Shown here in pieces: positions 25,500-34,216 of a stretch of 64,000 nucleotides of DNA. The stretch spans positions 248,001-312,000 of the forward strand of contig NZ_BMYM01000002.1 in NCBI RefSeq assembly GCF_014652275.1, read 5' to 3'. Below the pieces are notes generated by a model that searched no databases, was not told the origin of the DNA, and worked only from the letters and a program-made list of their open reading frames with translations. A program made the position numbers and the translations under genes. Position 1 is the first letter of the stretch. Each line of letters begins with the position of its first letter. The stretch is from Parahalioglobus pacificus. GTDB lineage: Bacteria > Pseudomonadota > Gammaproteobacteria > Pseudomonadales > Halieaceae.

Positions 25500-26300
25500 T
25501 TACCCCATCAGTGTATGGCCACGCTGACCATAGCGTTTTCTATGCTTCTTCCTCAGGCGCCTCAGGGGTGCCAGTGCCATCGCTTCCACCGCATCGCGAC
25601 TGATCCCGCTGATGTCAGTATAGGCATCGAGAAAGTGCTCGAAGTCTGCTCTGGGCAAACCCATTTCTTCGGCATTGAGTATAAATCTCGCCAGATCCCG
25701 TCCCCGTCGTGAACGTTGTGCGCTGTGACGAATGGCGTCCAGATCTACTAGCGTCAGACGGCCATCACCCCATACCCAGTTGCTCCACTTTGTGTCTCCA
25801 TGGGTATAGCCCGTGTCATGCAGTTCAGCCAGCGCGCTGCCACAGGCATTCATCACCCGATCCCATCGCACAGTATCGGGTCGCTGCATCCACAGCGCTT
25901 TAATATCGTCTCCGGGCAAGGCCTCTGTCACCAGCAGGACGCCGCCATTAAAGCCCAGGCATGCCAGCGGCTCTGCCACTTGCACACCCAGCGCGCGCAG
26001 CGACTCGGCGCTGTCATAGGAGCGCAGGGCGCGCCCTCGCACCAGCCGAAACAACAGGCTTTGGACAGGAGACTTGGCGATAAACAACTTGCAGTAGCAG
26101 GGGCGACCACGCAACTCAGCCAGGAAAACCGCGCTGAAAGGGTCGTCCTTAACGCACTGGCCCATGCTGTCCAAGGCAGCGCGCACACTAGATACCTTAT
26201 TTGTTGCAGCATCGGTGCCCGCCGGCATCGCTGCTCTCAGCTCGCCAGCAATCTCCGTAGCGCGCGCACCGCCGCGCAGTGGCCGGAAGGCGCCGCTCAT
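25500..26300 (-). CDS. LPS core kinase-like protein
   Basis: A 266-aa kinase of the Kdo/WaaP superfamily with 'YTHGDTKWSNWVWGDGRL' (HGDxxxxN) and the metal-binding 'LVDLDAI'. It overlaps waaP by four bases. In Pseudomonas several such kinases also follow waaP (for example the PA5006-PA5008 region), so phosphorylation of another inner-core position is likely. The exact substrate cannot be assigned. Confidence 0.78.
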   Translation of the reverse strand: MSGAFRPLRGGARATEIAGELRAAMPAGTDAATNKVSSVRAALDSMGQCVKDDPFSAVFLAELRGRPCYCKLFIAKSPVQSLLFRLVRGRALRSYDSAESLRALGVQVAEPLACLGFNGGVLLVTEALPGDDIKALWMQRPDTVRWDRVMNACGSALAELHDTGYTHGDTKWSNWVWGDGRLTLVDLDAIRHSAQRSRRGRDLARFILNAEEMGLPRADFEHFLDAYTDISGISRDAVEAMALAPLRRLRKKHRKRYGQRGHTLMG

Positions 26301-27151
26301 GACTCAGAGCTCCCGGCCTCTAGCAGTACCCGCGGCAAAGGAGGCTCGCGCCCGTGCTCGCGTCGATACAGTTGCTGCGCCTTCGCGCTCACGGTCATCC
26401 AAAACCCGCTTCTTTCGCCAAACGCAGTGTGCAGGCCGCTTACCTCGTAGTGCTTCAGGAAGCGCAGTACGTCACGCAGTGTCAATCCACAGTCCATGGC
26501 GGAGAAGTACAGTCCCGCCAGGTCTTTAATCAACCAACGCTTAGGGACAACATCGCGGCACTGGGCGCGATGCAGATCGATCACGTGCGCGCGTGGCGTC
26601 GTTGCTAGCGATTCTAGGTCCAGGTGGAAGTGACATAGGTAATAGTCCCTGTGGTTGATGCCGGCTGCATGCATACTTCGACTGGTCTGGGCCAGCATAG
26701 CCACAAGTTTTTGCCGCAGCGCAGGCGGCGGCGGGCTAGCCGCCCAGTCCGCGCAATAGTCTTCCAAACTCACGGTGTGTGTCAGTTCATCGGTAACCAG
26801 TAGGGAGTCACGAATGGCCGGGTTGCGGCCCCAGGAACCGTAGGCGGCGATACTGAGGGTGGGCACGCCGATGCGCTCCAATCGCCGTACGGCCACATAC
26901 TCATTGCGCGCGCTGGTAACAGGCAGGCGGAACTGCAGCAGGTTCTTCAGGATTTCGCCCCACCCAATGCCGCGGTGCAACTTGAGAAAGAACGCCTTCT
27001 CGCCCAAGGCGAAACGCAGTGTTTTACGTCCTTCCCGACTGCGATAGATATCCTTCGAAGCTGCCGCATCGGCGGTATCAATAGCCCATTGCAGCAGGGG
27101 CTGCTGCGCCAACTGCACGGCCATGTCTTCCCTGATGTAAACGTCACTCAT
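26297..27151 (-). CDS. waaP: LPS core heptose I kinase
   Basis: WaaP/RfaP (284 aa) phosphorylates heptose I of the inner core, which is important for outer-membrane integrity. It shows the family-specific active-site stretch 'INHRDYYLCHFHLD' and 'HVIDLHRAQCRD', followed by 'RWLIKDLAGLYFSAMD'. It overlaps waaG by eight bases and the next kinase by four. The length matches known WaaP proteins (about 265-285 aa). Confidence 0.92.
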   Translation of the reverse strand: MSDVYIREDMAVQLAQQPLLQWAIDTADAAASKDIYRSREGRKTLRFALGEKAFFLKLHRGIGWGEILKNLLQFRLPVTSARNEYVAVRRLERIGVPTLSIAAYGSWGRNPAIRDSLLVTDELTHTVSLEDYCADWAASPPPPALRQKLVAMLAQTSRSMHAAGINHRDYYLCHFHLDLESLATTPRAHVIDLHRAQCRDVVPKRWLIKDLAGLYFSAMDCGLTLRDVLRFLKHYEVSGLHTAFGERSGFWMTVSAKAQQLYRREHGREPPLPRVLLEAGSSES

Positions 27152-28289
27152 GCGGCACCTGCGCAGACTTTTTCAGGAAACCCTCAATCAATGCGGCACC
27201 CGTGGCATGCATAGACCACAGGTCGGTGCGCTCAGCGTAGGCCAGGCCGCGCTCACGGCACTGATGGCGGAAGTAGCCGTCACTCATGCGGTCCATAGCC
27301 GTGGTGAGCATCGCAGGCTCGAAGGGGCTGTCCAACACTACGCCAGCTCCTGGCGTGGCAATGTGATGGGCGTAGCCGCAAACATCGGTCACTATCACTG
27401 GCAATCCGGCCACCAAAGCCTCTAGTAAGACAATACCTGCGGCCTCATCCAGTGCCGGGTGCACCAGCGCATCTGCCGCCAGCAGCAACTCGGGGATATC
27501 ATCCCGACCGCCGAGAAAGTGTACCTGATCTGCAACACCTTGCTGTTTGGCCAACTGCCGGAAGCGCCGTTCTTTGTCCTGTCCGGCGATCAGCAAGCGG
27601 GCCGTCAGGTCTTCCCGGCGCGCGAGCAAAGCGGCTAAGGCGGTAATTGCCCGATCCAGGCCCTTTTTACGAAAGCCCGAGCCCACGAACAAAAAGACCA
27701 GCTCGCCAGACGCAATATCCAGTTGTGCACGCGCGGCCTCACGCCGCGCTGCGGCGTTCTCTGACCGACATCGATCACGATCGATGCCCGGCGGCAGCAT
27801 GTGAAGGCGTGACTCGGGCGTATGGTAGTAGTGCTGAAACTTCACCTTCTCGGTTTCTGAAATCAGCAGAATCTCTGTGTTGCTACCCTGGCCAAATACC
27901 GCCTGCTCATAGGAGGAAAAGTGTTTATAGCGCGGCGTCAGACGGTACAGCGATGAGCGCTGGGTAGCGGCGATATCGGCATAACAGCCGTCCGCCGCGT
28001 AATACACGTCCAGGCCGGGCATCTTATTGAATCCCACGACCCCATCGATAGGGCTCGCAGTAATGTCCTGTTTTACCCAGGCGTGAAATCGCTGGTTGCG
28101 TGTATGCCGCGTCAGGGCGCGCGCGGGCACTAAGCGCAGCTCCGTATCCGGCAGCGACTCACCCTGCCAATCGATGCAGTAAATGCGGCAATCATGGCCA
28201 CGCTTTTGCAACGCTTCCACAAAGCGACGAAAGTCGCGCTGCATTCCGCCGTAAGGAAAATACTTGTAGAGCAGCAGGGCCAGCTGCAT
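27144..28289 (-). CDS. waaG: LPS core glucosyltransferase I
   Basis: WaaG (381 aa) is a GT4 enzyme that adds the first outer-core hexose to heptose II. It shows the WaaG-type N-terminus 'YFPYGGMQRDFRRFVEAL', 'VVGFNKMPGLDVYYAAD' and the donor-site 'HPALDEAAGIVLLEALVAGLPV'. It lies between waaC (four bases upstream) and waaP (overlap), as in Pseudomonas. Confidence 0.92.
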   Translation of the reverse strand: MQLALLLYKYFPYGGMQRDFRRFVEALQKRGHDCRIYCIDWQGESLPDTELRLVPARALTRHTRNQRFHAWVKQDITASPIDGVVGFNKMPGLDVYYAADGCYADIAATQRSSLYRLTPRYKHFSSYEQAVFGQGSNTEILLISETEKVKFQHYYHTPESRLHMLPPGIDRDRCRSENAAARREAARAQLDIASGELVFLFVGSGFRKKGLDRAITALAALLARREDLTARLLIAGQDKERRFRQLAKQQGVADQVHFLGGRDDIPELLLAADALVHPALDEAAGIVLLEALVAGLPVIVTDVCGYAHHIATPGAGVVLDSPFEPAMLTTAMDRMSDGYFRHQCRERGLAYAERTDLWSMHATGAALIEGFLKKSAQVPHE

Positions 28290-28292
28290 GGC

Positions 28293-29285
28293 TTAGGCCT
28301 CTGATAGCAGGGTGAGCAACTTTGCCCACACCGCCTCCGGCTGTATCGCGGCCATTTGTGCATCTGCAGCTGCTGCATTGTCGCCCGCCAGTGGTGACAC
28401 CATATGAGATTGATGACGGCCATAGCTGCCGATTAGCGCTGTGCGCGTTGGACCGTAGAGGGACACCGCCGGTACATCCAGGGCTGCAGCAAGATGACCC
28501 AGGCCGGTGTCCACCGCCACCGCTGCACGCACCTCCAGCAGCAAATTGGCAATCCCCCGGAGGTCCAGTCGCGGCAACACTTGCGCATTCGCCGACTGCT
28601 CAGCGATGGCTTGTGCCCGTTCGCGTTCCTTATCGCTGCCCCAGGGCAGCCATACTTTCAGCGCTTTGGTCTCCGCCAGGCGCGCCAGTTCCACCCAGTA
28701 AGACTGCGGCCACAGTTTTTCCTTTCTAGCCGTGCCGTGAAAGAAAAGCAGCCCAGGCTGACTGGCTTCGCTGGTCCCGGGCATGGCATCCCGCACCCCG
28801 TAATCGCCAACGTTCCCAGGTACCGGATAATCCAGCGACTTGGCGAACAATTGGCGGGTGCGCTCCACCGCGTGCATTTCTCGGGGTACGGACAAACGGT
28901 GCTGATAAGCCATCGCCGCAGCGCCTTCCCGCGCACTGTGCTTGTCCAAACCAAACACGGGCGCGTCCGCCAGACGCGATACGAAAGCGCTCTTCAACAA
29001 ACCCTGGGCATCAATCACCCGGTCATAATGCGCAAGCCCCAGCTCGTGCCTGAAGCGCCGCCACTCTGTGCCGGACAGAGTCTTTAGCGGTTGCTTACGC
29101 CAGCGACGCAGAGCGATGGGGATAACCCGCTCTACCGCAGGATGCCAGGCGGGCACTTCTGCGAAGGCCTCTTCCACCGCCCAGTCAAAACGAAGGTCAG
29201 GTCTGGCAGAAACAGCATCGGTGAGCGCAGGCAGGGTGTGGATGACATCGCCCAGTGACGACATTTTCACGATCAACACTCTCAC
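28293..29285 (-). CDS. waaC: LPS heptosyltransferase I
   Basis: WaaC (330 aa) adds the first heptose to Kdo. It is a GT9 protein with 'VLIVKMSSLGDVIHTLPALTD' at the N-terminus region and 'AVAVDTGLGHLAAALDVPAVSLYGPT' in the donor domain. The start is GTG 29285, overlapping the waaF stop (GTGA). The frame is open further upstream but that part lies inside waaF. Confidence 0.95.
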   Translation of the reverse strand: MRVLIVKMSSLGDVIHTLPALTDAVSARPDLRFDWAVEEAFAEVPAWHPAVERVIPIALRRWRKQPLKTLSGTEWRRFRHELGLAHYDRVIDAQGLLKSAFVSRLADAPVFGLDKHSAREGAAAMAYQHRLSVPREMHAVERTRQLFAKSLDYPVPGNVGDYGVRDAMPGTSEASQPGLLFFHGTARKEKLWPQSYWVELARLAETKALKVWLPWGSDKERERAQAIAEQSANAQVLPRLDLRGIANLLLEVRAAVAVDTGLGHLAAALDVPAVSLYGPTRTALIGSYGRHQSHMVSPLAGDNAAAADAQMAAIQPEAVWAKLLTLLSEA

Positions 29286-30322
29286 GTCGAGGCCTCGCGA
29301 CTGAGCAGCTCGTCCAGCTGTGCGATGGCCGCGGCCGGGCTCAACTCGCGCATACAGCGATGGTGGCCCAGTGGGCACTCCCGTTGGAAACAGGGGGCGC
29401 AGTCAATGTCGCTGACCAGCAGGGCCGCGTTCGTGCTAAGCGGCGGTGTAAAGCCCGGGGAGGTCGCGCCGTAAAGCACCAACAGGGGGCGCGCCAGTGC
29501 CGCGGCAATGTGCATCAGCCCGGAGTCATTACTGACCACTGCATCTGCTAGGCTAAGTAGGTCTATGGCTTGCGAGAGCGCTGTTTTACCAGCGAGGTTA
29601 TGCACGGTGCCAGCGTCTAATGCGCCCGCTATTTCAGTGGTAACCGCGCTATCGTTGGCAGAGCCAAATAGAACGACCTGCCAGCCGGCGCGCTGATAGT
29701 GTTTCCCGAGCTCCGCGTAGTGCGATGCCGGCCAGCGCTTGGCACCGCCAAACTCGGCACCCGGGCACAGCGCCAGCAGGGGTTGATCATCAGCGATGTT
29801 AAATGCCTCGGCGGCACGGCCGGCGTTCTCCGCTTGCACTGTCAAGCGCGGTGCCGGCAGCGGATCGGGCAAAGCCGCACCCTCAGGCTGGCCCAGGGCA
29901 ACGAAACGCTGCACCATCAGTGGCAGCGCCTGCTCATCCAGCAGGCGAATATCATTGAGCAACCCAAAACGCATCTCCCCGCGCCACCCGGTGCGCAGGG
30001 GAATACCGGCAAACCAGGGCAGCAGCGCAGACTTCAGCGAGTTGGGCAAGAGAATGGCTTGATCATAGTCGCCGCGCAGTGCGTGCCCCATTTTGCGGCG
30101 CACACCCAGTCCCAGTTCACCGTGCGCCAGCGGCAGCGTCAGGCCCTGGCGAACTTCAGGCATCCGCTCCAGCAGCGGCTGGCTCCAAGCCGGTGCCATC
30201 ACATCAATACTGCCTTCCGGGTTACGTTGCGCGAGCAGTTGATAGAGGGAATGGGACATCACCATGTCACCGACCCATGCGGGGCCGATGACCAGTGTTC
30301 GGTGCTTATCGCTTTGTGACAT
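29282..30322 (-). CDS. waaF: LPS heptosyltransferase II
   Basis: WaaF (346 aa) adds the second heptose. GT9 motifs are 'LVIGPAWVGDMVMSHSLYQLL', 'LCPGAEFGGAKRWPASHYAEL' and 'VSNDSGLMHIAAAL'. I use the ATG at 30322; GTG 30334 would add four residues. It couples to waaC by a four-base overlap and follows ilvE on the same strand. Confidence 0.95.
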   Translation of the reverse strand: MSQSDKHRTLVIGPAWVGDMVMSHSLYQLLAQRNPEGSIDVMAPAWSQPLLERMPEVRQGLTLPLAHGELGLGVRRKMGHALRGDYDQAILLPNSLKSALLPWFAGIPLRTGWRGEMRFGLLNDIRLLDEQALPLMVQRFVALGQPEGAALPDPLPAPRLTVQAENAGRAAEAFNIADDQPLLALCPGAEFGGAKRWPASHYAELGKHYQRAGWQVVLFGSANDSAVTTEIAGALDAGTVHNLAGKTALSQAIDLLSLADAVVSNDSGLMHIAAALARPLLVLYGATSPGFTPPLSTNAALLVSDIDCAPCFQRECPLGHHRCMRELSPAAAIAQLDELLSREAST

Positions 30323-30359
30323 TTCGCGGCTCACACCGCCCGTCCCGGGACGCCTGCTC

Positions 30360-31286
30360 TCAGGCTACGGGGTCCAGCCACTGGGGGTTTTGCGGCCGGT
30401 TGCCACGCACGCTGTCGAAGTACATGGTCTGCAGTTGCTCGGTAATCGGGCCGCGGGAACCACTGCCAATGGTGCGCCCGTCCAGTTCCCTGATCGGCAC
30501 TACCTCGGCCGCGGTGCCAGTAAAGAAGGCCTCATCGGCAACGTAGACCTCATCCCGGGTAATGCGCTTTTCCTCGATGCGATACCCGAGCTCTTCCGCC
30601 AGACTGAAGATAGTGCGCCGCGTGATGCCGTCGAGGCAGGAAGTCAGGTCAGGCGTATAGATGCGGTTGTCACGCACGACGAAAACGTTCTCGCCACTGC
30701 CCTCTGCCACATAGCCTTCATTGTCCAGCAACAGCGCTTCTTCGGCGCCACTGTCCAAGGCTTCGCGCAGTGCCAACATCGAGTTGATGTAGTTGCCGTT
30801 CGCCTTGGCCTTACACATGGTGATGTTGACGTGATGGCGGGTATAACTTGAGGTGCGAACCTTGATGCCGCGATCGCGCGCATCGGGGTCCATGTAAGAG
30901 GGCCACTCCCATGCGGCTACCATTACGTGCGTGCGCAGATTATCTGCGCGCAGGCCCATGCCCTCGGAACCGTAAAAGCACATGGGACGGAGGTAAGCTT
31001 CGCTCAAACCATTCTCGCGAACCACCGCACGCTGAGCCTCATTGATGGTCTCTTTATCGTAGGGCATGTCCATGGCCAGGATATGTGCCGAATTGAACAG
31101 ACGATCGGTGTGTTCCTTCAGCCTGAAGATGCAGCTGCCCCGGTCTTCGGTGTGATATGCACGCACGCCCTCAAACACACCCAGACCGTAGTGCAGCGTG
31201 TGTGTCAGTACGTGTACCTTGGCATCGCGCCAGGGCACCATTTCACCATCCAGCCAGATGACTCCATCACGATCAGCCAGGCTCAT
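30360..31286 (-). CDS. ilvE: Branched-chain amino acid aminotransferase
   Basis: IlvE (308 aa) is a fold-type IV PLP enzyme that interconverts Val, Leu and Ile with their keto acids. It has 'THTLHYGLGVFEGVRAY', the PLP lysine in 'MCKAKANGNYINSML' and 'EGSGENVFVV'. The ATG at 31286 has GGAG 6 bases upstream and gives the usual length; ATG 31298 would add four residues. It overlaps the end of glnE by 14 bases. The glnE-ilvE-waaF order is also that of Pseudomonas. Confidence 0.95.
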   Translation of the reverse strand: MSLADRDGVIWLDGEMVPWRDAKVHVLTHTLHYGLGVFEGVRAYHTEDRGSCIFRLKEHTDRLFNSAHILAMDMPYDKETINEAQRAVVRENGLSEAYLRPMCFYGSEGMGLRADNLRTHVMVAAWEWPSYMDPDARDRGIKVRTSSYTRHHVNITMCKAKANGNYINSMLALREALDSGAEEALLLDNEGYVAEGSGENVFVVRDNRIYTPDLTSCLDGITRRTIFSLAEELGYRIEEKRITRDEVYVADEAFFTGTAAEVVPIRELDGRTIGSGSRGPITEQLQTMYFDSVRGNRPQNPQWLDPVA

Positions 31287-34200
31287 GTGTTTCTCCATTC
31301 AATTCTTTGTCGTCGTTGCCGCCAGCAATTCCGTGGCACAACAAGGTATCCCAGCAGCGTCGCACGGCCTCGCGTTGTGGTACGAACTCATTCGCAGGCA
31401 CCACGCCCTCAATCTGTTGCAGCGCCAATTGATGCGACGCCGAGCGGTATGCCAAGTAGGCCTCCGTCAGAAGTTCGCAATCTGCAGGGTCGAAGAGGCT
31501 TTTTTGCGCCAGGGTTTCCAGCAGCCTAACGTTGTCTGACCAGCGCACCAGCTCAGGCACTTGATAGGCCCACGCGAGCACCGCGTATTGCACCATAAAT
31601 TCAATATCAACGATACCGCCCTCACCCTGTTTCAGATGAAACAGGTCGCCCGCCTTACAGCGAGCTGGGAGCAGGTGTTCACGCATGCGACTGCGCATGG
31701 CGAGCACTTCATGGCGCAGCGCCTCCAGATCGCGCTCACGGCACAAGACGTCACGGCGCACCTCGTCGACACGCGCGGCGACCGTGGCATCACCGGCCAC
31801 AAAGCGGGCACGAACCAATGCCTGATGCTCCCAGGTCCAGGCGGAGTCTGACTGGTAGCTGCGAAAGCCTTCGCAGGTCGTTACCAGCATCCCCGAGGCC
31901 CCCGAGGGGCGCAGCCGCATATCAACCTCATACAGCTGTCCCAGCATCATACGGGTTTCCAAAATATGGATGATGCGCTGACCCAGGCGGGTATAGAACA
32001 TCACGTTATCAATCTGGCGGGGGCCAGATGTCACCCCCTGGGATGCGGAGTCCTGCACAAAGACCAAATCCAGGTCTGACCCGTGCCCCAGCTCAATGCC
32101 CCCCAGTTTGCCGTAGCCAAAGATGGCAAAACCGTAACCGTCACCTTGTCGATCAGGTTCTCCATATTTGGCCACCAGATCAGCCCAGGCGATCGCAATC
32201 ACCTGCCCCAGTATTACCTCAGCAAGAAAGGTGAGCTTATCGCTGACCTGCATCAACGGAAGCTGACCACCCAGTTCGCTGGCGGCCACTCTCAACACAT
32301 GCGACGCCTTGAAATAACGAAGCGCATCCATCTGCGCCTCCAGGTCGTCAATGGGCAGGCGAAGCACTTGCTGCTGCAGTTCATTCTCCAGCGCCTCCCG
32401 ATCGGGCGCGGAGTACAGGCTGGCACTATCGAGCAACTCATCCAGCAGCACCGGGCTTCGTTCCAACTGCGTGGCTATCCAGGGAGAAGCACTGCCTAAC
32501 AACACCAGCTGCTGCAGGGCTCTGGGGTTTTCCAGCAGGAGAGCGAGGTACGCGCTGCGACGGACCACCGCTGTCACCAGCGGCAATAGCCGCGCCAGGG
32601 TGCGGTCCGGGTCTTCACTGTCCAGGCAGGCCTTCAAAAACCTCGGCATGAACGCATGCAACCTTTCCCTGCCCTCGCTTTGCAGCGACAGCAGCTTGCG
32701 ACTCTCACGCAGGGTATCCAGACGCGCCAGGGTATCTTCAGACTGACGGTAGCCGGCCTTGGCTAACATGGCCGCATCCAGACTTGCATCCCAGGGCAAG
32801 AGCTCTTCGGCATCCTCCGGCGCGTCGGCCCCAGGCTCCGCAATCAACTCCGAGAAGTGCTGCGCTACGCGCTCACGGTGCGACTCAAGAACTGACAAAT
32901 AATCATCCCAGCTGTCGCAGCCCATCAGCGTAGCCATTGCCAGCCGCGGCAACTCATCGCCGGGCAAAGTTTGGCTTTGCCTGTCGTCAAAGCCCTGAAT
33001 GGCATGCTCGCTATCGCGCAGGAACAAATAGGCATCGCGCAGCACTTTTGCAACACCCGGCGGCAGGCTGCCCAGGCGCTCACATTCGTCCAGTACCGGC
33101 AGTAGCTCACGCCGCTGCAGTGCAGTATCGCGACCGCCACGGATCAGCTGCAGGCACTGGGCAATAAACTCCACATCGCGAATACCACCGCTGCCGAGTT
33201 TGACATTGTCCTGCAAGCCCTTACGGCGCACCTCGGTCTGAATCATCTGCTTCATGCTGCGCAGACTTTCGATCACCCCGAAGTCGACGTAACGCCGATA
33301 AACAAAAGGCCGCAAGGCACTCATCAGCGTCTGACCGTTGGCCTCACCACCGGTCACGGGGCGCGCCTTGATCATGGCATAGCGCTCCCAGTCCCGGCCC
33401 TGATCCTGGTAGTACTCCTCCAAAGCGGTGAAGTTATGTACTAGCGCGCCGCTCTCGCCGTAGGGCCTGAGGCGCATATCCACGCGAAACACAAACCCAT
33501 CGGCTGTAGGTTGATCGAGGAGCTTGATAATGGCGCGCCCCAGCCGGGTAAAGAACTCCTCATTACTCAGGGGCTTATCGGGGTGGTCCGTCTCACCGGC
33601 TTCGGGGAATGCGAAGATCAGGTCTATGTCAGAGGACACATTGAGCTCAGCCGCTCCCAGCTTCCCCATCGCCAGCACCACCAGATTCTGTTCAGCGCCG
33701 TCACTACGCCCTCTCGGTATCCCATGCCGGGCCTGCAACTGCGCCATCGCCAGGGACTGGGCTGCCGCAATACAGGTATCAGCCAGCGCGGAGGTGTCAG
33801 CAATCGTCTCTCGGGTATCGGCGCTGCGGCAGAAATCGCGCCAGACAATGCGCAGCATTTCCCGATTACGAAACCGGCGCAGCACGGCCATAGGATCGGC
33901 AGTCGGCTCATCCAGCGCTTCCGCAAGGCGCTGCGCGTACTGCTTCGCAGTCAATGAATGTGCAAGATCACCGCTATTGAGCAGCGCGGAGAATGTAGCG
34001 GGGTTGCGGCGGGCCTGCTCTGCGACAAAACGGCTGCACGCCAGTGCACGACCACACTCCCGGGCGAGATCCGTGGCTGCTAGCGCCTGCTGGAGCGCCG
34101 CTGCCGTTTCAGTATCGGCGCGTTCCATAATGCTGGCCCAGACCGCTTGCGCATTGTCGGCAAGCGCCGGCGCAAGGCCTGCGACATCGGGTTCTGTCAC
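31273..34200 (-). CDS. glnE: Bifunctional glutamine synthetase adenylyltransferase/adenylyl-removing enzyme
   Basis: GlnE (975 aa) switches glutamine synthetase off and on by adding or removing AMP. Two nucleotidyltransferase domains are visible: 'SSDIDLIFAFPEAGE' in the N-terminal adenylyl-removing half and 'GHGSDLDLVFVQD' in the C-terminal half. The length is typical. It starts with GTG. It heads the minus-strand run into ilvE and the LPS core genes. Confidence 0.95.
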   Translation of the reverse strand: MTEPDVAGLAPALADNAQAVWASIMERADTETAAALQQALAATDLARECGRALACSRFVAEQARRNPATFSALLNSGDLAHSLTAKQYAQRLAEALDEPTADPMAVLRRFRNREMLRIVWRDFCRSADTRETIADTSALADTCIAAAQSLAMAQLQARHGIPRGRSDGAEQNLVVLAMGKLGAAELNVSSDIDLIFAFPEAGETDHPDKPLSNEEFFTRLGRAIIKLLDQPTADGFVFRVDMRLRPYGESGALVHNFTALEEYYQDQGRDWERYAMIKARPVTGGEANGQTLMSALRPFVYRRYVDFGVIESLRSMKQMIQTEVRRKGLQDNVKLGSGGIRDVEFIAQCLQLIRGGRDTALQRRELLPVLDECERLGSLPPGVAKVLRDAYLFLRDSEHAIQGFDDRQSQTLPGDELPRLAMATLMGCDSWDDYLSVLESHRERVAQHFSELIAEPGADAPEDAEELLPWDASLDAAMLAKAGYRQSEDTLARLDTLRESRKLLSLQSEGRERLHAFMPRFLKACLDSEDPDRTLARLLPLVTAVVRRSAYLALLLENPRALQQLVLLGSASPWIATQLERSPVLLDELLDSASLYSAPDREALENELQQQVLRLPIDDLEAQMDALRYFKASHVLRVAASELGGQLPLMQVSDKLTFLAEVILGQVIAIAWADLVAKYGEPDRQGDGYGFAIFGYGKLGGIELGHGSDLDLVFVQDSASQGVTSGPRQIDNVMFYTRLGQRIIHILETRMMLGQLYEVDMRLRPSGASGMLVTTCEGFRSYQSDSAWTWEHQALVRARFVAGDATVAARVDEVRRDVLCRERDLEALRHEVLAMRSRMREHLLPARCKAGDLFHLKQGEGGIVDIEFMVQYAVLAWAYQVPELVRWSDNVRLLETLAQKSLFDPADCELLTEAYLAYRSASHQLALQQIEGVVPANEFVPQREAVRRCWDTLLCHGIAGGNDDKELNGETHEPG

Positions 34201-34216
34201 AGCGGGCTATCCAGTG

